Position numbers and translations under genes: made by a program. Source: Pseudomonas sp. PGPPP3 (GTDB lineage: Bacteria; Pseudomonadota; Gammaproteobacteria; Pseudomonadales; Pseudomonadaceae). From it: 5,013 nucleotides of DNA. The notes beneath the pieces are model-generated. The model did not search any database and had not been told where the DNA came from. It worked only from the letters and a program-made list of their open reading frames with translations. The stretch lies in NCBI GenBank assembly GCA_002256055.1, contig NKIE01000254.1:1-5013 (forward strand), given 5' to 3'. Of the stretch, positions 1-5,013 are shown one piece after another; positions within the stretch are counted from its first letter, which is position 1, and each line of letters starts with the position of its first letter.

Positions 1-346
1 CAGATCCACAGATCACGGCGATGCGATTGCGCGCGTAGTAACCGGTGCGGGAGCTGACCTGCTTACCGATCACGCGCTCGGCGCTTTTCAGCACATCAGG
101 GAAGGAGAACCAGCGCGGCTCACCGATCTGGCGGAACAGCGGGTTGGTGTTGTACTGCATGATCTGCCGCACCGAGTGACGCAACGCCTTGGACGGGATA
201 GTACCCAGGTGCGTGCAGTTGCCACCCACCAGCCGACGATCATCGACCACTGCAACCTTGCGCCCGGCCTTGGACGCATTCATGGCCGCCCCCTCGCCCG
301 CCGGGCCGGAACCCAACACCACCACGTCGTAGTTGTAGACCGCCAT
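1..346 (-). CDS. sthA: Soluble pyridine nucleotide transhydrogenase, N-terminal part (runs off the window)
   Basis: Cytosolic FAD enzyme that transfers hydride between NADPH and NAD+ (EC 1.6.1.1), balancing the two pools. Only the first 115 codons lie in the window. The protein opens [20 protein letters not shown], with the FAD-binding GxGxxG at residues 12-17 and the acidic end of the second strand near 35-36 (VVDD). Residues 41-54 read [14 protein letters not shown]: Cys44 is present, but the second cysteine of the redox pair found in lipoamide dehydrogenase and glutathione reductase is Thr49. That single-Cys pattern is typical of SthA and separates it from those relatives. The ATG at 346-344 has a GAGGAG Shine-Dalgarno 5 bases upstream. 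It follows nqrM by 116 bases on the same strand; this gene order matches what I recall of Pseudomonas aeruginosa. The missing part would hold the NADP(H) and dimerisation domains. Confidence 0.95.
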   Translation of the reverse strand, partial: MAVYNYDVVVLGSGPAGEGAAMNASKAGRKVAVVDDRRLVGGNCTHLGTIPSKALRHSVRQIMQYNTNPLFRQIGEPRWFSFPDVLKSAERVIGKQVSSRTGYYARNRIAVICGS

Positions 347-351
347 GCTTA

Positions 352-357
352 CTCCTC
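352..357 (-). promoter_or_regulatory. Shine-Dalgarno of sthA
   Basis: The minus strand reads GAGGAG here, with five bases before the ATG at 346-344. This supports that start. It lies 7 bases downstream of an imperfect GC-rich hairpin (365-391). Confidence 0.75.
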
Positions 358-364
358 GATAACT

Positions 365-391
365 GTCCGGCGCGCCGCTCTGGCGCCCGAC
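365..391 (-). other. Imperfect GC-rich hairpin in the sthA leader
   Basis: On the minus strand GTCGGGCGCC can pair with GGCGCGCCGGAC across a short AGAGC loop, with about two bulges. It ends 8 bases before the sthA Shine-Dalgarno. There is no U-tract after it, so it is not a standard intrinsic terminator. It could block processing from the 3' side or affect access to the ribosome site, but this is speculative and was judged by eye without a folding calculation. Confidence 0.3.
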
Positions 392-400
392 ATGACCGCG

Positions 401-454
401 GCCATAAGCCGAGGTATTTACAATGCTGACAGCAGCTTAGCTGCCACTTATGGC
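401..454. repeat. 8-base perfect inverted repeat with nested hairpin, upstream of sthA
   Basis: The plus strand has GCCATAAG at 401-408 and its exact reverse complement CTTATGGC at 447-454, 38 bases apart. Between them GCAGC (432-436) and GCTGC (440-444) can pair around a TTA loop, with wobble pairs able to extend the stem in the minus-strand RNA. The possible -10 hexamer (415-420) also lies between the arms. It could be a divided operator, an RNA structure at the end of the nqr message, or chance; an 8-base match within about 120 bases is not overwhelming. Confidence 0.4.
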
Positions 455-462
455 GCTGAACA

Positions 463-690
463 TTAGCGCTTGGTCGCGTCGTAGGCGAGCTTTGCCGGCA
501 CTACATTTTTCTCGCGCTGCACTTCTTCGCATTTTTCCCGCACGCCACCACAGATCGAGCACTCTTTCTCGATGCCCAAATTGGCGATACCACCACAGGA
601 ACCGGCAATCGGTTTACGCCCAAAGATCACCCCGACGGCCATGCCCAGCACCACCAACAACATGCCGACAAATACCAGCAACCAAGTCAT
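463..690 (-). CDS. nqrM: Na+-NQR maturation protein NqrM (DUF539 family)
   Basis: Small inner-membrane protein of 75 residues, about the family's usual size. It has one N-terminal membrane helix (about residues 4-24), then a short soluble domain with four cysteines: Cys32 (GSCGG), Cys44 and Cys47 (KECSICGG) and Cys54 (EKC). The family is known to be required for assembly of active Na+-NQR, and the cysteines are thought to help deliver iron to the NqrD/NqrE centre. The metal role is family knowledge and inference, not shown here. The ATG at 690-688 overlaps the apbE stop as ATGA, and the AAAGGAG Shine-Dalgarno (704-698) lies inside the end of apbE with 7-base spacing, so translation is probably coupled. 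The stop is TAA at 465-463. It is easily left as hypothetical because of its size. Confidence 0.95.
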   Translation of the reverse strand: MTWLLVFVGMLLVVLGMAVGVIFGRKPIAGSCGGIANLGIEKECSICGGVREKCEEVQREKNVVPAKLAYDATKR

Positions 691-1700
691 GGTTGTTCTC
701 CTTTAACCAGCCAGCGCTGAAATGCGCTGCTGCGTTGGCTGACGAAGCCTTGCTCGCTACGGGTCACAAACAGCGCCTTGATGCCCTCGCGCTCGGCAAA
801 CGCCAGACCGCGCTCCGGTCCCAACACCATCAACAGGGTAGACAGACCATCGGCGCGCTGCACCGAGGAATCCACCACACTGACCTGGGCCAGCGCATGG
901 GTAATGGGCGCGGCGGTTTGCGGATCTAGGGTGTGGGAATAGCGCCGACCGTCACGCTCGAAATAGTTGTGATAATCGCCTGAAGTGGAAATGCCCTCAC
1001 CATCCAACGTGAGGATGGTTTGCGCCACTTGCTGATCGTCAAGCGGCGCCTCAATGGCCACTCGCCAGGCGGAGCCGTCGCCCTTGCGCCCCTTGGCCTT
1101 GAGCTCGCCGGTAACTTCCACTAGGTAACTGTTCACCCCCAGCTGCGCCAGGCGCGCACCGATGCGATCCACCGCATAGCCGGCGGCAATGCTGTTGAAA
1201 TCAACCATCAGGGCCACGTTCTTGCACAACTGCTGGCCATCGATGAGCAAATGTCGATGGCCAACACGCTCACGCGCCTCGGCGATCTGCTCGGCGCTTG
1301 GCACCTGCTCACCCCGGGACTGCGGGCCAAAGCCCCAAAGGTTGAGCAATGGCTCCAGGGTCAGGTCGAAGGCACCGGCGCTTTGCAGCGACAACTGCTC
1401 GCCAAAGCGCACCAGCCCCAGCAGCGACTCGGGCATCGGCTGACAACTCTTGGCTGGCAGCGCATTGAAGCGACTGATCAGCGAGTCGCTACGGTAGGTC
1501 GACAGTTGTTGATCGCCCTCGGCCAAAATCGCCTCGGTCGCCGCCTGCACCTCGGCCAGCGCTGGACCGTCGCTGCCGCGCAGGTATTTGACCGAATAGT
1601 GGCTGCCCATAGTAGGCCCGCCAAACTCCTCGGCCCGCTCGCTGCAGCCAGCCAGACTCAGGCACGCCAGCAGCAACGCGACACCGCGCCGATCAACCAC
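687..1700 (-). CDS. apbE: FAD:protein FMN transferase, periplasmic lipoprotein
   Basis: Mg2+-dependent enzyme that cleaves FAD and attaches FMN by a phosphoester bond to a threonine of target proteins; here the targets should be NqrC and NqrB. The protein has 337 residues, normal for ApbE. A lipoprotein signal ends in LAGC with Cys19 as the lipidated residue and Ser at +2, which favours export past the inner membrane. Family motifs follow in order: TMGSHY (30-35), [13 protein letters not shown] (67-79), [17 protein letters not shown] (109-125), [12 protein letters not shown] (167-178), GISTSGDY (236-243), SHTLDP (255-260) and DGLST (284-288), the last matching the metal-binding segment. The start is GTG at 1700, overlapping the end of nqrF by 8 bases. 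Only a weak GGA (1711-1709) precedes it, so it probably relies on coupling to nqrF; later in-frame starts would lose the signal peptide. It ends in an ATGA overlap with nqrM. Confidence 0.95.
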   Translation of the reverse strand: MVDRRGVALLLACLSLAGCSERAEEFGGPTMGSHYSVKYLRGSDGPALAEVQAATEAILAEGDQQLSTYRSDSLISRFNALPAKSCQPMPESLLGLVRFGEQLSLQSAGAFDLTLEPLLNLWGFGPQSRGEQVPSAEQIAEARERVGHRHLLIDGQQLCKNVALMVDFNSIAAGYAVDRIGARLAQLGVNSYLVEVTGELKAKGRKGDGSAWRVAIEAPLDDQQVAQTILTLDGEGISTSGDYHNYFERDGRRYSHTLDPQTAAPITHALAQVSVVDSSVQRADGLSTLLMVLGPERGLAFAEREGIKALFVTRSEQGFVSQRSSAFQRWLVKGEQP

Positions 1701-2919
1701 CGAAGTCGTCCAGCAGGATGTTGTCGCGCTCGACCCCGAGGTCCAGCAGCATCTTCACCACTGCAGCGTTCATCATCGGTGGACCGCACATGTAAAACTC
1801 GCAGTCTTCCGGGGCCGGATGATCCTTCAGGTACTGCTCGAACAGCACGTTATGGATAAAGCCCTTGAGGCCGGTCCAGTTGTCTTCGGGTTGCGGATCG
1901 GACAACGCCAAGTGCCACTCGAAGTTCGGGTTGTCGGCCTGCAGCTGATCATATTCCTCGACATAGAACGCCTCACGCAGGGACCGCGCGCCATACCAGA
2001 AGCTGATCTTGCGCTTGGAGCCCAGCCGCTTGAGCTGGTCGAAGATATGCGAACGCATCGGCGCCATACCGGCACCACCACCGATGAAAATCATCTCGGC
2101 ATTGGTGTCCTTGGCGAAGAACTCACCGAACGGGCCGTACACCGTGACCTTGTCACCGGGCTTCAAGCTAAACACCCAGGACGACATCTTGCCCGGCGGC
2201 AAATGATCCTTGCCTGGCGGTGGCGAGGCGATGCGGATGTTGAATTTGACCAGACCCTTCTCGTCCGGGTAGTTGGCCATGGAGTAAGCGCGAATGACCG
2301 TCTCGTCGACCTTGGACACATACTTCCACTGGTTGAACTTGTCCCAGTCGCCCCGGTACTCGGGCTGGATGTCGAAGTCCTTGTAATGCACCTCGTGGGG
2401 CGGACATTCCAGCTGCACGTAACCACCGGCGCGGAAGTCCACACTCTCGCCCTCAGGCAGGCGCAGGGTCAGCTCCTTGATGAAAGTGGCGACGTTGGGG
2501 TTGGACTCCACCGTGCATTCCCACTTCTTCACGCCGAACACTTCTTCCGGCACTTCGATGTGCATGTCCTGTTTGACCGGGGTCTGGCAGGACAGGCGCC
2601 AGCCTTCACGGGCCTGACGGCGGGTGAAGTTGGCTTCCTCGGTGGGCAGCATCTCGCCGCCACCGCTTTCGACGATGCACTTGCACTGGGCGCAGGTACC
2701 GCCTCCGCCACAAGCTGAAGACAGGAACACGTTGTTGGCGGCCAGGGTCTGCAGCAATTTGCCACCGGCCGGCACGGTAAGGGTGCGCTCGCCATTGATG
2801 ACGATATTCACGTCGCCGCTGGATACCAGCTTGGCGCGTGCGGCGAGGATGATCACCACCAGTCCGAGGACGATGGCGGTGAACATGCCAATGGCCAGGA
2901 AGATTTCAAAATTGATCAC
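1693..2919 (-). CDS. nqrF: Na+-translocating NADH:quinone reductase subunit F (NADH-oxidising, 2Fe-2S and FAD)
   Basis: Electron entry subunit: oxidises cytosolic NADH with FAD and passes electrons to its 2Fe-2S cluster (EC 7.2.1.1 complex). The 408 residues equal the length of Vibrio cholerae NqrF. One N-terminal membrane helix (about 4-26) anchors it. A ferredoxin-like domain follows, with cluster ligands Cys70, Cys76, Cys79 and Cys111 at the same numbers as in V. cholerae. The FAD-binding motif RAYSMANY is at 210-217, the NAD-binding glycine loop [12 protein letters not shown] at 279-290, and the C-terminal YMCGPPMMN at 376-384, ending in the family tail LLDDFGG. Cys81 is an extra cysteine beside the cluster. 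The start is GTG at 2919-2917: an ATG four bases upstream is out of frame and only 2 bases from the Shine-Dalgarno. The gene begins 10 bases after nqrE and overlaps apbE by 8. Confidence 0.98.
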   Translation of the reverse strand: MINFEIFLAIGMFTAIVLGLVVIILAARAKLVSSGDVNIVINGERTLTVPAGGKLLQTLAANNVFLSSACGGGGTCAQCKCIVESGGGEMLPTEEANFTRRQAREGWRLSCQTPVKQDMHIEVPEEVFGVKKWECTVESNPNVATFIKELTLRLPEGESVDFRAGGYVQLECPPHEVHYKDFDIQPEYRGDWDKFNQWKYVSKVDETVIRAYSMANYPDEKGLVKFNIRIASPPPGKDHLPPGKMSSWVFSLKPGDKVTVYGPFGEFFAKDTNAEMIFIGGGAGMAPMRSHIFDQLKRLGSKRKISFWYGARSLREAFYVEEYDQLQADNPNFEWHLALSDPQPEDNWTGLKGFIHNVLFEQYLKDHPAPEDCEFYMCGPPMMNAAVVKMLLDLGVERDNILLDDFGG

Positions 2920-2925
2920 ACATGG

Positions 2926-2931
2926 CTCCTT
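2926..2931 (-). promoter_or_regulatory. Shine-Dalgarno that decides the nqrF start
   Basis: AAGGAG on the minus strand overlaps the TAA stop of nqrE (2932-2930). It lies 6 bases from GTG 2919-2917 but only 2 bases from the out-of-frame ATG 2923-2921. Spacing and reading frame both favour GTG as the nqrF start. Confidence 0.85.
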
Positions 2932-3538
2932 AGAGTTGCACGCCGGAAAAGGACATAAACCCCAGCGACATCAGACCGATGGTGATGAAGGTAATCCCCA
3001 ACCCCTGCAGGCCTTCGGGCACATCACTGTATTTGAGCTTCTCGCGGATACCCGCCAACAAGGCAATCGCCAGGGCCCAGGACAGCCCGGAGCCAACGCC
3101 GTAAACCACGCTTTCGCCAAGGTTGTAGTCGCGCTCAACCATAAACAGCGAGCCGGCCATAATGGCGCAGTTCACCGTGATCAGCGGCAGGAACACGCCC
3201 AGGGCGTTGTAGAGCGACGGCACGTACTTATCCAGGAGCATTTCGAGGATCTGCACGATGGCGGCAATCACGCCGATATAGCTGAGCAGGCCAAGAAACG
3301 ACAGGTCCACCTCGGGCAAGCCCGCCCAGGCCAGGGCACCATCCTTGAGCAGGTAGGTGTACAGCAGGTTGTTAGCCGGGATGGTGATGGCTTGCACCAC
3401 GATCACCGCCACACCCAGGCCAATGGCAGTTTCCACCTTCTTGGAGATGGCGATAAAGGTGCACATGCCGAGGAAAAAGGCCAAGGCCATGTTCTCGACG
3501 AACACCGCCTTCACGAACAAGCTGATGTAGTGTTCCAT
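2930..3538 (-). CDS. nqrE: Na+-translocating NADH:quinone reductase subunit E
   Basis: Integral inner-membrane subunit of 202 residues with about six helices, homologous to NqrD and to RnfA. It pairs with NqrD to bind an iron (Fe or 2Fe-2S) centre halfway through the membrane that receives electrons from NqrF. The ligand cysteines are Cys26 (FFLGMC) and Cys124 (LITVNCAIM), matching Cys26 and Cys120 of V. cholerae NqrE after a 4-residue insertion in the loop near 65-78. The C-terminus [10 protein letters not shown] is the family tail. The ORF can be extended one codon to TTG at 3541, but the ATG at 3538-3536 gives the family start MEHYISL and has 6-base spacing from a perfect AAGGAGGT. It overlaps the nqrD stop by one base (TGATG). 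Confidence 0.97.
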   Translation of the reverse strand: MEHYISLFVKAVFVENMALAFFLGMCTFIAISKKVETAIGLGVAVIVVQAITIPANNLLYTYLLKDGALAWAGLPEVDLSFLGLLSYIGVIAAIVQILEMLLDKYVPSLYNALGVFLPLITVNCAIMAGSLFMVERDYNLGESVVYGVGSGLSWALAIALLAGIREKLKYSDVPEGLQGLGITFITIGLMSLGFMSFSGVQL

Positions 3539-4206
3539 CAATAGACCTCCTTATCCGAAACCTGCGGCGCCAGCTTGAAACTCGGCGCCTCCTTCTGTTC
3601 GGTCTTCCAGCTGCGCAGCGCCCAGATGATCAGGCCTATCAGGAAGAACGCCGAAGGTGGCAGCAACAGCATGCCGTTGGGCTGGTACCAGCCGCCTTCA
3701 TTGAGGGTCGGCAGGATGCTGTAGCCCAGCAGTTTGCCGGCGCCAAACAGTTCGCGGATCACGCCGAGCACAATCAGCATGGCGCTGTAGCCCAAACCGT
3801 TGCCAATACCATCGCAGAACGACAGCAACGGCGGGTTCTGCATGGCAAACGCCTCGGCACGGCCCATAACGATGCAGTTGGTGATAATCAAACCGACGAA
3901 CACCGACAGCTGCTTGGCCAGGCTAAAGGCATAGGCCTTGAGCACCTGATCAACCACGATCACCAGGGACGCGATGATCACCATCTGCACAATCATGCGG
4001 ATGGAGCTGGGGATCTGGCTGCGAATCATCGAGATAAACAGGTTGGAGAAGCCGGTCACCAGAGTCAGGGCGATGGACATCACCAAGGCAGTTTTCAGGT
4101 TGGAGGTCACCGCCAGGGCCGAACAGATGCCGAGAATCTGCAAACCGATGGGGTTGTTGTGCAGGATCGGGTCCAGCAGCACTTGCTTGAATGTTGGCTG
4201 GCTCAT
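3538..4206 (-). CDS. nqrD: Na+-translocating NADH:quinone reductase subunit D
   Basis: Integral inner-membrane subunit of 222 residues with about six helices, homologous to RnfE and partner of NqrE. The iron-centre ligands are Cys28 ([12 protein letters not shown]) and Cys111 ([15 protein letters not shown]), equivalent to Cys29 and Cys112 of V. cholerae NqrD, where the two subunits sit in inverted topology around the metal. A further Cys131 follows (LLSFCDG). The C-terminal tail after about residue 200 is charged and soluble and probably variable. The ATG at 4206-4204 lies 2 bases after the nqrC stop, with GGAGG (4218-4214) inside the nqrC end at 7-base spacing. The stop TGA overlaps the nqrE start by one base, which suggests re-initiation and near-equal synthesis of the two partner subunits. 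Confidence 0.97.
   Translation of the reverse strand: MSQPTFKQVLLDPILHNNPIGLQILGICSALAVTSNLKTALVMSIALTLVTGFSNLFISMIRSQIPSSIRMIVQMVIIASLVIVVDQVLKAYAFSLAKQLSVFVGLIITNCIVMGRAEAFAMQNPPLLSFCDGIGNGLGYSAMLIVLGVIRELFGAGKLLGYSILPTLNEGGWYQPNGMLLLPPSAFFLIGLIIWALRSWKTEQKEAPSFKLAPQVSDKEVY
3545..3552 (-). promoter_or_regulatory. Strong Shine-Dalgarno of nqrE
   Basis: AAGGAGGT is a full match to the 16S anti-Shine-Dalgarno and lies within the last codons of nqrD. It is 6 bases from ATG 3538 and 3 bases from TTG 3541, which favours the ATG. It is the strongest ribosome site in the window. Confidence 0.85.
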
Positions 4207-4208
4207 GC

Positions 4209-4997
4209 TTACGCCTCCCCTTTTTGCAGTTTCATCAGGAACGGACCGAAGCCGTTCTCGCCGAGCCAGAAGTGCAGCAGGTTATCCACGCCTTTACTGG
4301 TCAGGGTCGCACCGGCCAGGCCGTCGACCTGATGCTGGGCATTGGCCGCCGCCGGATCGACGCTGCCCTTGATGATCTGCACAGCCAGTTGGCCATTGCC
4401 ATCAAACAGGGTCTTGCCGTGCCACAGGGCCTTCCATTTCGGGTTATCCACCTCACCACCCAGGCCTGGCGTCTCGCCATGCTGGTAGAAGCCCAGACCA
4501 ACCACGGTATTCAGATCGCCCTTCACGGCCATAAAGCCATATAGGGTCGACCACAGACCGTAGCCGCGAATCGGCATGATCAGGGTGTCGAGTTGGCCGT
4601 CGGACTCCACCATATAGACGGTGGAATAACGCTCGCGGCGCTTGATCGAAGCGATGTCCTGCTCGCCCTTGAGGGCGTCCGACAGGCTTGGGTCCTTGGC
4701 GGCTTTCAGCGGGTCGAAGCTGGCGGCATCCTGAGCATCGGTGAACTGACCGGTCTGCAGGTCAACCACACGAGCTTTGATCCGCTCGGCGTAAAGAGCC
4801 TTGACGGCCTTGGCCGACATGTCAGCTTCACCCAGGCCAGCAATCGCCAAAATGCTGCGTTGCTTATCTAGCAGGCGGTTTTCCACTTGTACGGGCTTAA
4901 GTGCCACGGCGGCACCGGCGACAAATACCGAACACACTAGGCAGACGATCAACGCCACCATCAGGGTGCGAACAGTAGATTCTTGTTGACTAGACAT
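4209..4997 (-). CDS. nqrC: Na+-translocating NADH:quinone reductase subunit C (covalent FMN)
   Basis: Subunit of 262 residues with one N-terminal membrane helix (about 11-32, containing Cys19 and Cys22) and a periplasmic FMN-binding domain. FMN is attached by ApbE to the threonine of the segment [10 protein letters not shown] at 225-234; the acceptor is Thr231, equivalent to Thr225 of V. cholerae NqrC. Other family segments are [14 protein letters not shown] (145-158), [16 protein letters not shown] (173-188) and the C-terminal [14 protein letters not shown] (243-256). The subunit carries electrons from the NqrD/E iron centre to FMN on NqrB. The flavinylation motif has Ala228 where V. cholerae has Ser (SGAT). 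The ATG at 4997 is preceded by GGAGG with 10-base spacing and overlaps a TAA that probably ends nqrB. It lies 2 bases from nqrD. Confidence 0.97.
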   Translation of the reverse strand: MSSQQESTVRTLMVALIVCLVCSVFVAGAAVALKPVQVENRLLDKQRSILAIAGLGEADMSAKAVKALYAERIKARVVDLQTGQFTDAQDAASFDPLKAAKDPSLSDALKGEQDIASIKRRERYSTVYMVESDGQLDTLIMPIRGYGLWSTLYGFMAVKGDLNTVVGLGFYQHGETPGLGGEVDNPKWKALWHGKTLFDGNGQLAVQIIKGSVDPAAANAQHQVDGLAGATLTSKGVDNLLHFWLGENGFGPFLMKLQKGEA

Positions 4998-5013
4998 TAC
5001 GTGCCAGCCTCCG
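4997..5013 (-). CDS. nqrB: Probable last codons of nqrB (runs off the window)
   Basis: One minus-strand frame reads GAG GCT GGC ACG TAA, giving a C-terminus Glu-Ala-Gly-Thr. Its stop at 4999-4997 overlaps the nqrC ATG as TAATG, the same style of junction as nqrD/nqrE. In all known nqr operons nqrB directly precedes nqrC. Four codons are too few to identify a protein, so the call rests on position and the overlap. Confidence 0.5.
5008..5012 (-). promoter_or_regulatory. Shine-Dalgarno of nqrC
   Basis: GGAGG on the minus strand lies 10 bases before ATG 4997, slightly longer than the 5-7 bases used by the other genes here. It sits inside the presumed end of nqrB. Confidence 0.6.

Larger units (their letters stand above)
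347..462 (-). other. nqrM-sthA intergenic region
   Basis: At 116 bases this is the only real non-coding stretch in the window; all other junctions are overlaps or gaps of 10 bases or less. On the minus strand it holds, in order, an 8-base inverted repeat enclosing a small hairpin, a lone AT-rich hexamer TAAATA at 420-415 that could be a -10 element, an imperfect GC-rich hairpin, and the sthA Shine-Dalgarno. No convincing -35 sits 16-18 bases upstream of TAAATA, and no T-run follows any hairpin, so I claim neither a sigma-70 promoter nor an intrinsic terminator. sthA may be transcribed by read-through from nqr, from its own promoter here, or both. Confidence 0.6.

Noticed and set aside
369..376. 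GGCGCGCC palindrome as a regulator-binding site
   Set aside because: An 8-base GC-only palindrome is unremarkable in GC-rich DNA and has no partner copy in the window.
365..391. Intrinsic terminator between nqrM and sthA
   Set aside because: The stem is imperfect and followed by ACAGTTATC rather than a run of T; it lies too close to the sthA ribosome site.
176..466. Plus-strand open frame across the sthA start and the intergenic gap
   Set aside because: Most of it is antisense to the conserved sthA N-terminus, and the rest runs through the gap without any recognisable protein feature.
450..929. Plus-strand open frame of 159 codons opposite nqrM and the end of apbE
   Set aside because: It lies antisense to both genes; low-complexity Arg/His/Gln content and no motif point to a shadow.
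1251..1859. Plus-strand open frame of 202 codons antisense to apbE and the end of nqrF
   Set aside because: No motif or convincing ribosome site; apbE on the other strand carries all family motifs.
1819..2718. Long plus-strand open frame (299 codons) antisense to nqrF
   Set aside because: It lies wholly opposite a clearly conserved gene, shows no recognisable motif, and such frames are common opposite GC-biased codons.
3536..3541. TTG at 3541 as the nqrE start
   Set aside because: It is only 3 bases from the Shine-Dalgarno and adds a residue before the family start MEHYIS; ATG 3538 fits spacing and homology better.
2624..3544. Plus-strand open frame of 306 codons antisense to nqrE and the start of nqrF
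   Set aside because: It mirrors the conserved nqrE/nqrF coding sequence; the His- and Gln-rich composition is what a reverse-complement shadow gives, and no domain is recognisable.

Overview
The window is a compact, co-oriented minus-strand stretch holding most of a Na+-NQR-type NADH:quinone oxidoreductase operon, its two maturation genes, and the start of a soluble transhydrogenase gene. Read in the direction of transcription (high to low coordinates) the order is: last codons of a gene in the nqrB position, nqrC, nqrD, nqrE, nqrF, apbE, nqrM, a 116-base gap, then sthA running off the left edge. GC-rich codon use, the close match of the SthA N-terminus to Pseudomonas SthA, and the gene order nqrBCDEF-apbE-nqrM-sthA (which I recall from Pseudomonas aeruginosa) all suggest Pseudomonas or a close gammaproteobacterial relative. 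Species cannot be named from the sequence alone.

Layout: 5013-4997 is the probable nqrB 3' end; 4997-4209 nqrC (periplasmic covalent-FMN subunit); 4206-3538 nqrD and 3538-2930 nqrE (paired membrane subunits sharing an iron centre); 2919-1693 nqrF (NADH-oxidising subunit with 2Fe-2S and FAD); 1700-687 apbE (periplasmic lipoprotein flavin transferase); 690-463 nqrM (small four-Cys assembly protein); 462-347 a non-coding gap with inverted repeats; 346-1 the first 115 codons of sthA. Every junction from nqrB to nqrM is an overlap or a gap of at most 10 bases, so these genes are almost certainly one transcript with translational coupling. The gap before sthA is the only place where an internal promoter or processing site would fit.

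How the genes work together: NqrF takes electrons from cytosolic NADH through FAD and 2Fe-2S to the NqrD/NqrE iron centre. From there they pass to FMN on NqrC, FMN on NqrB, then riboflavin and quinone, driving ion transport across the inner membrane. ApbE attaches FMN to threonines of NqrC (Thr231 here) and NqrB. NqrM is needed for assembly, probably of the NqrD/E iron site. SthA exchanges reducing equivalents between NADPH and NAD+ in the cytosol, so it can feed NADH to NQR.

All genes are intact and carry the expected catalytic and ligand residues. I see no mobile element, CRISPR array, RNA gene or unknown protein. This is a conserved core-metabolism locus rather than an undescribed system. 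The points worth a second look are small: the start-codon arrangement of nqrF, the inverted repeats ahead of sthA, and residue variants in ApbE, NqrC and NqrF.
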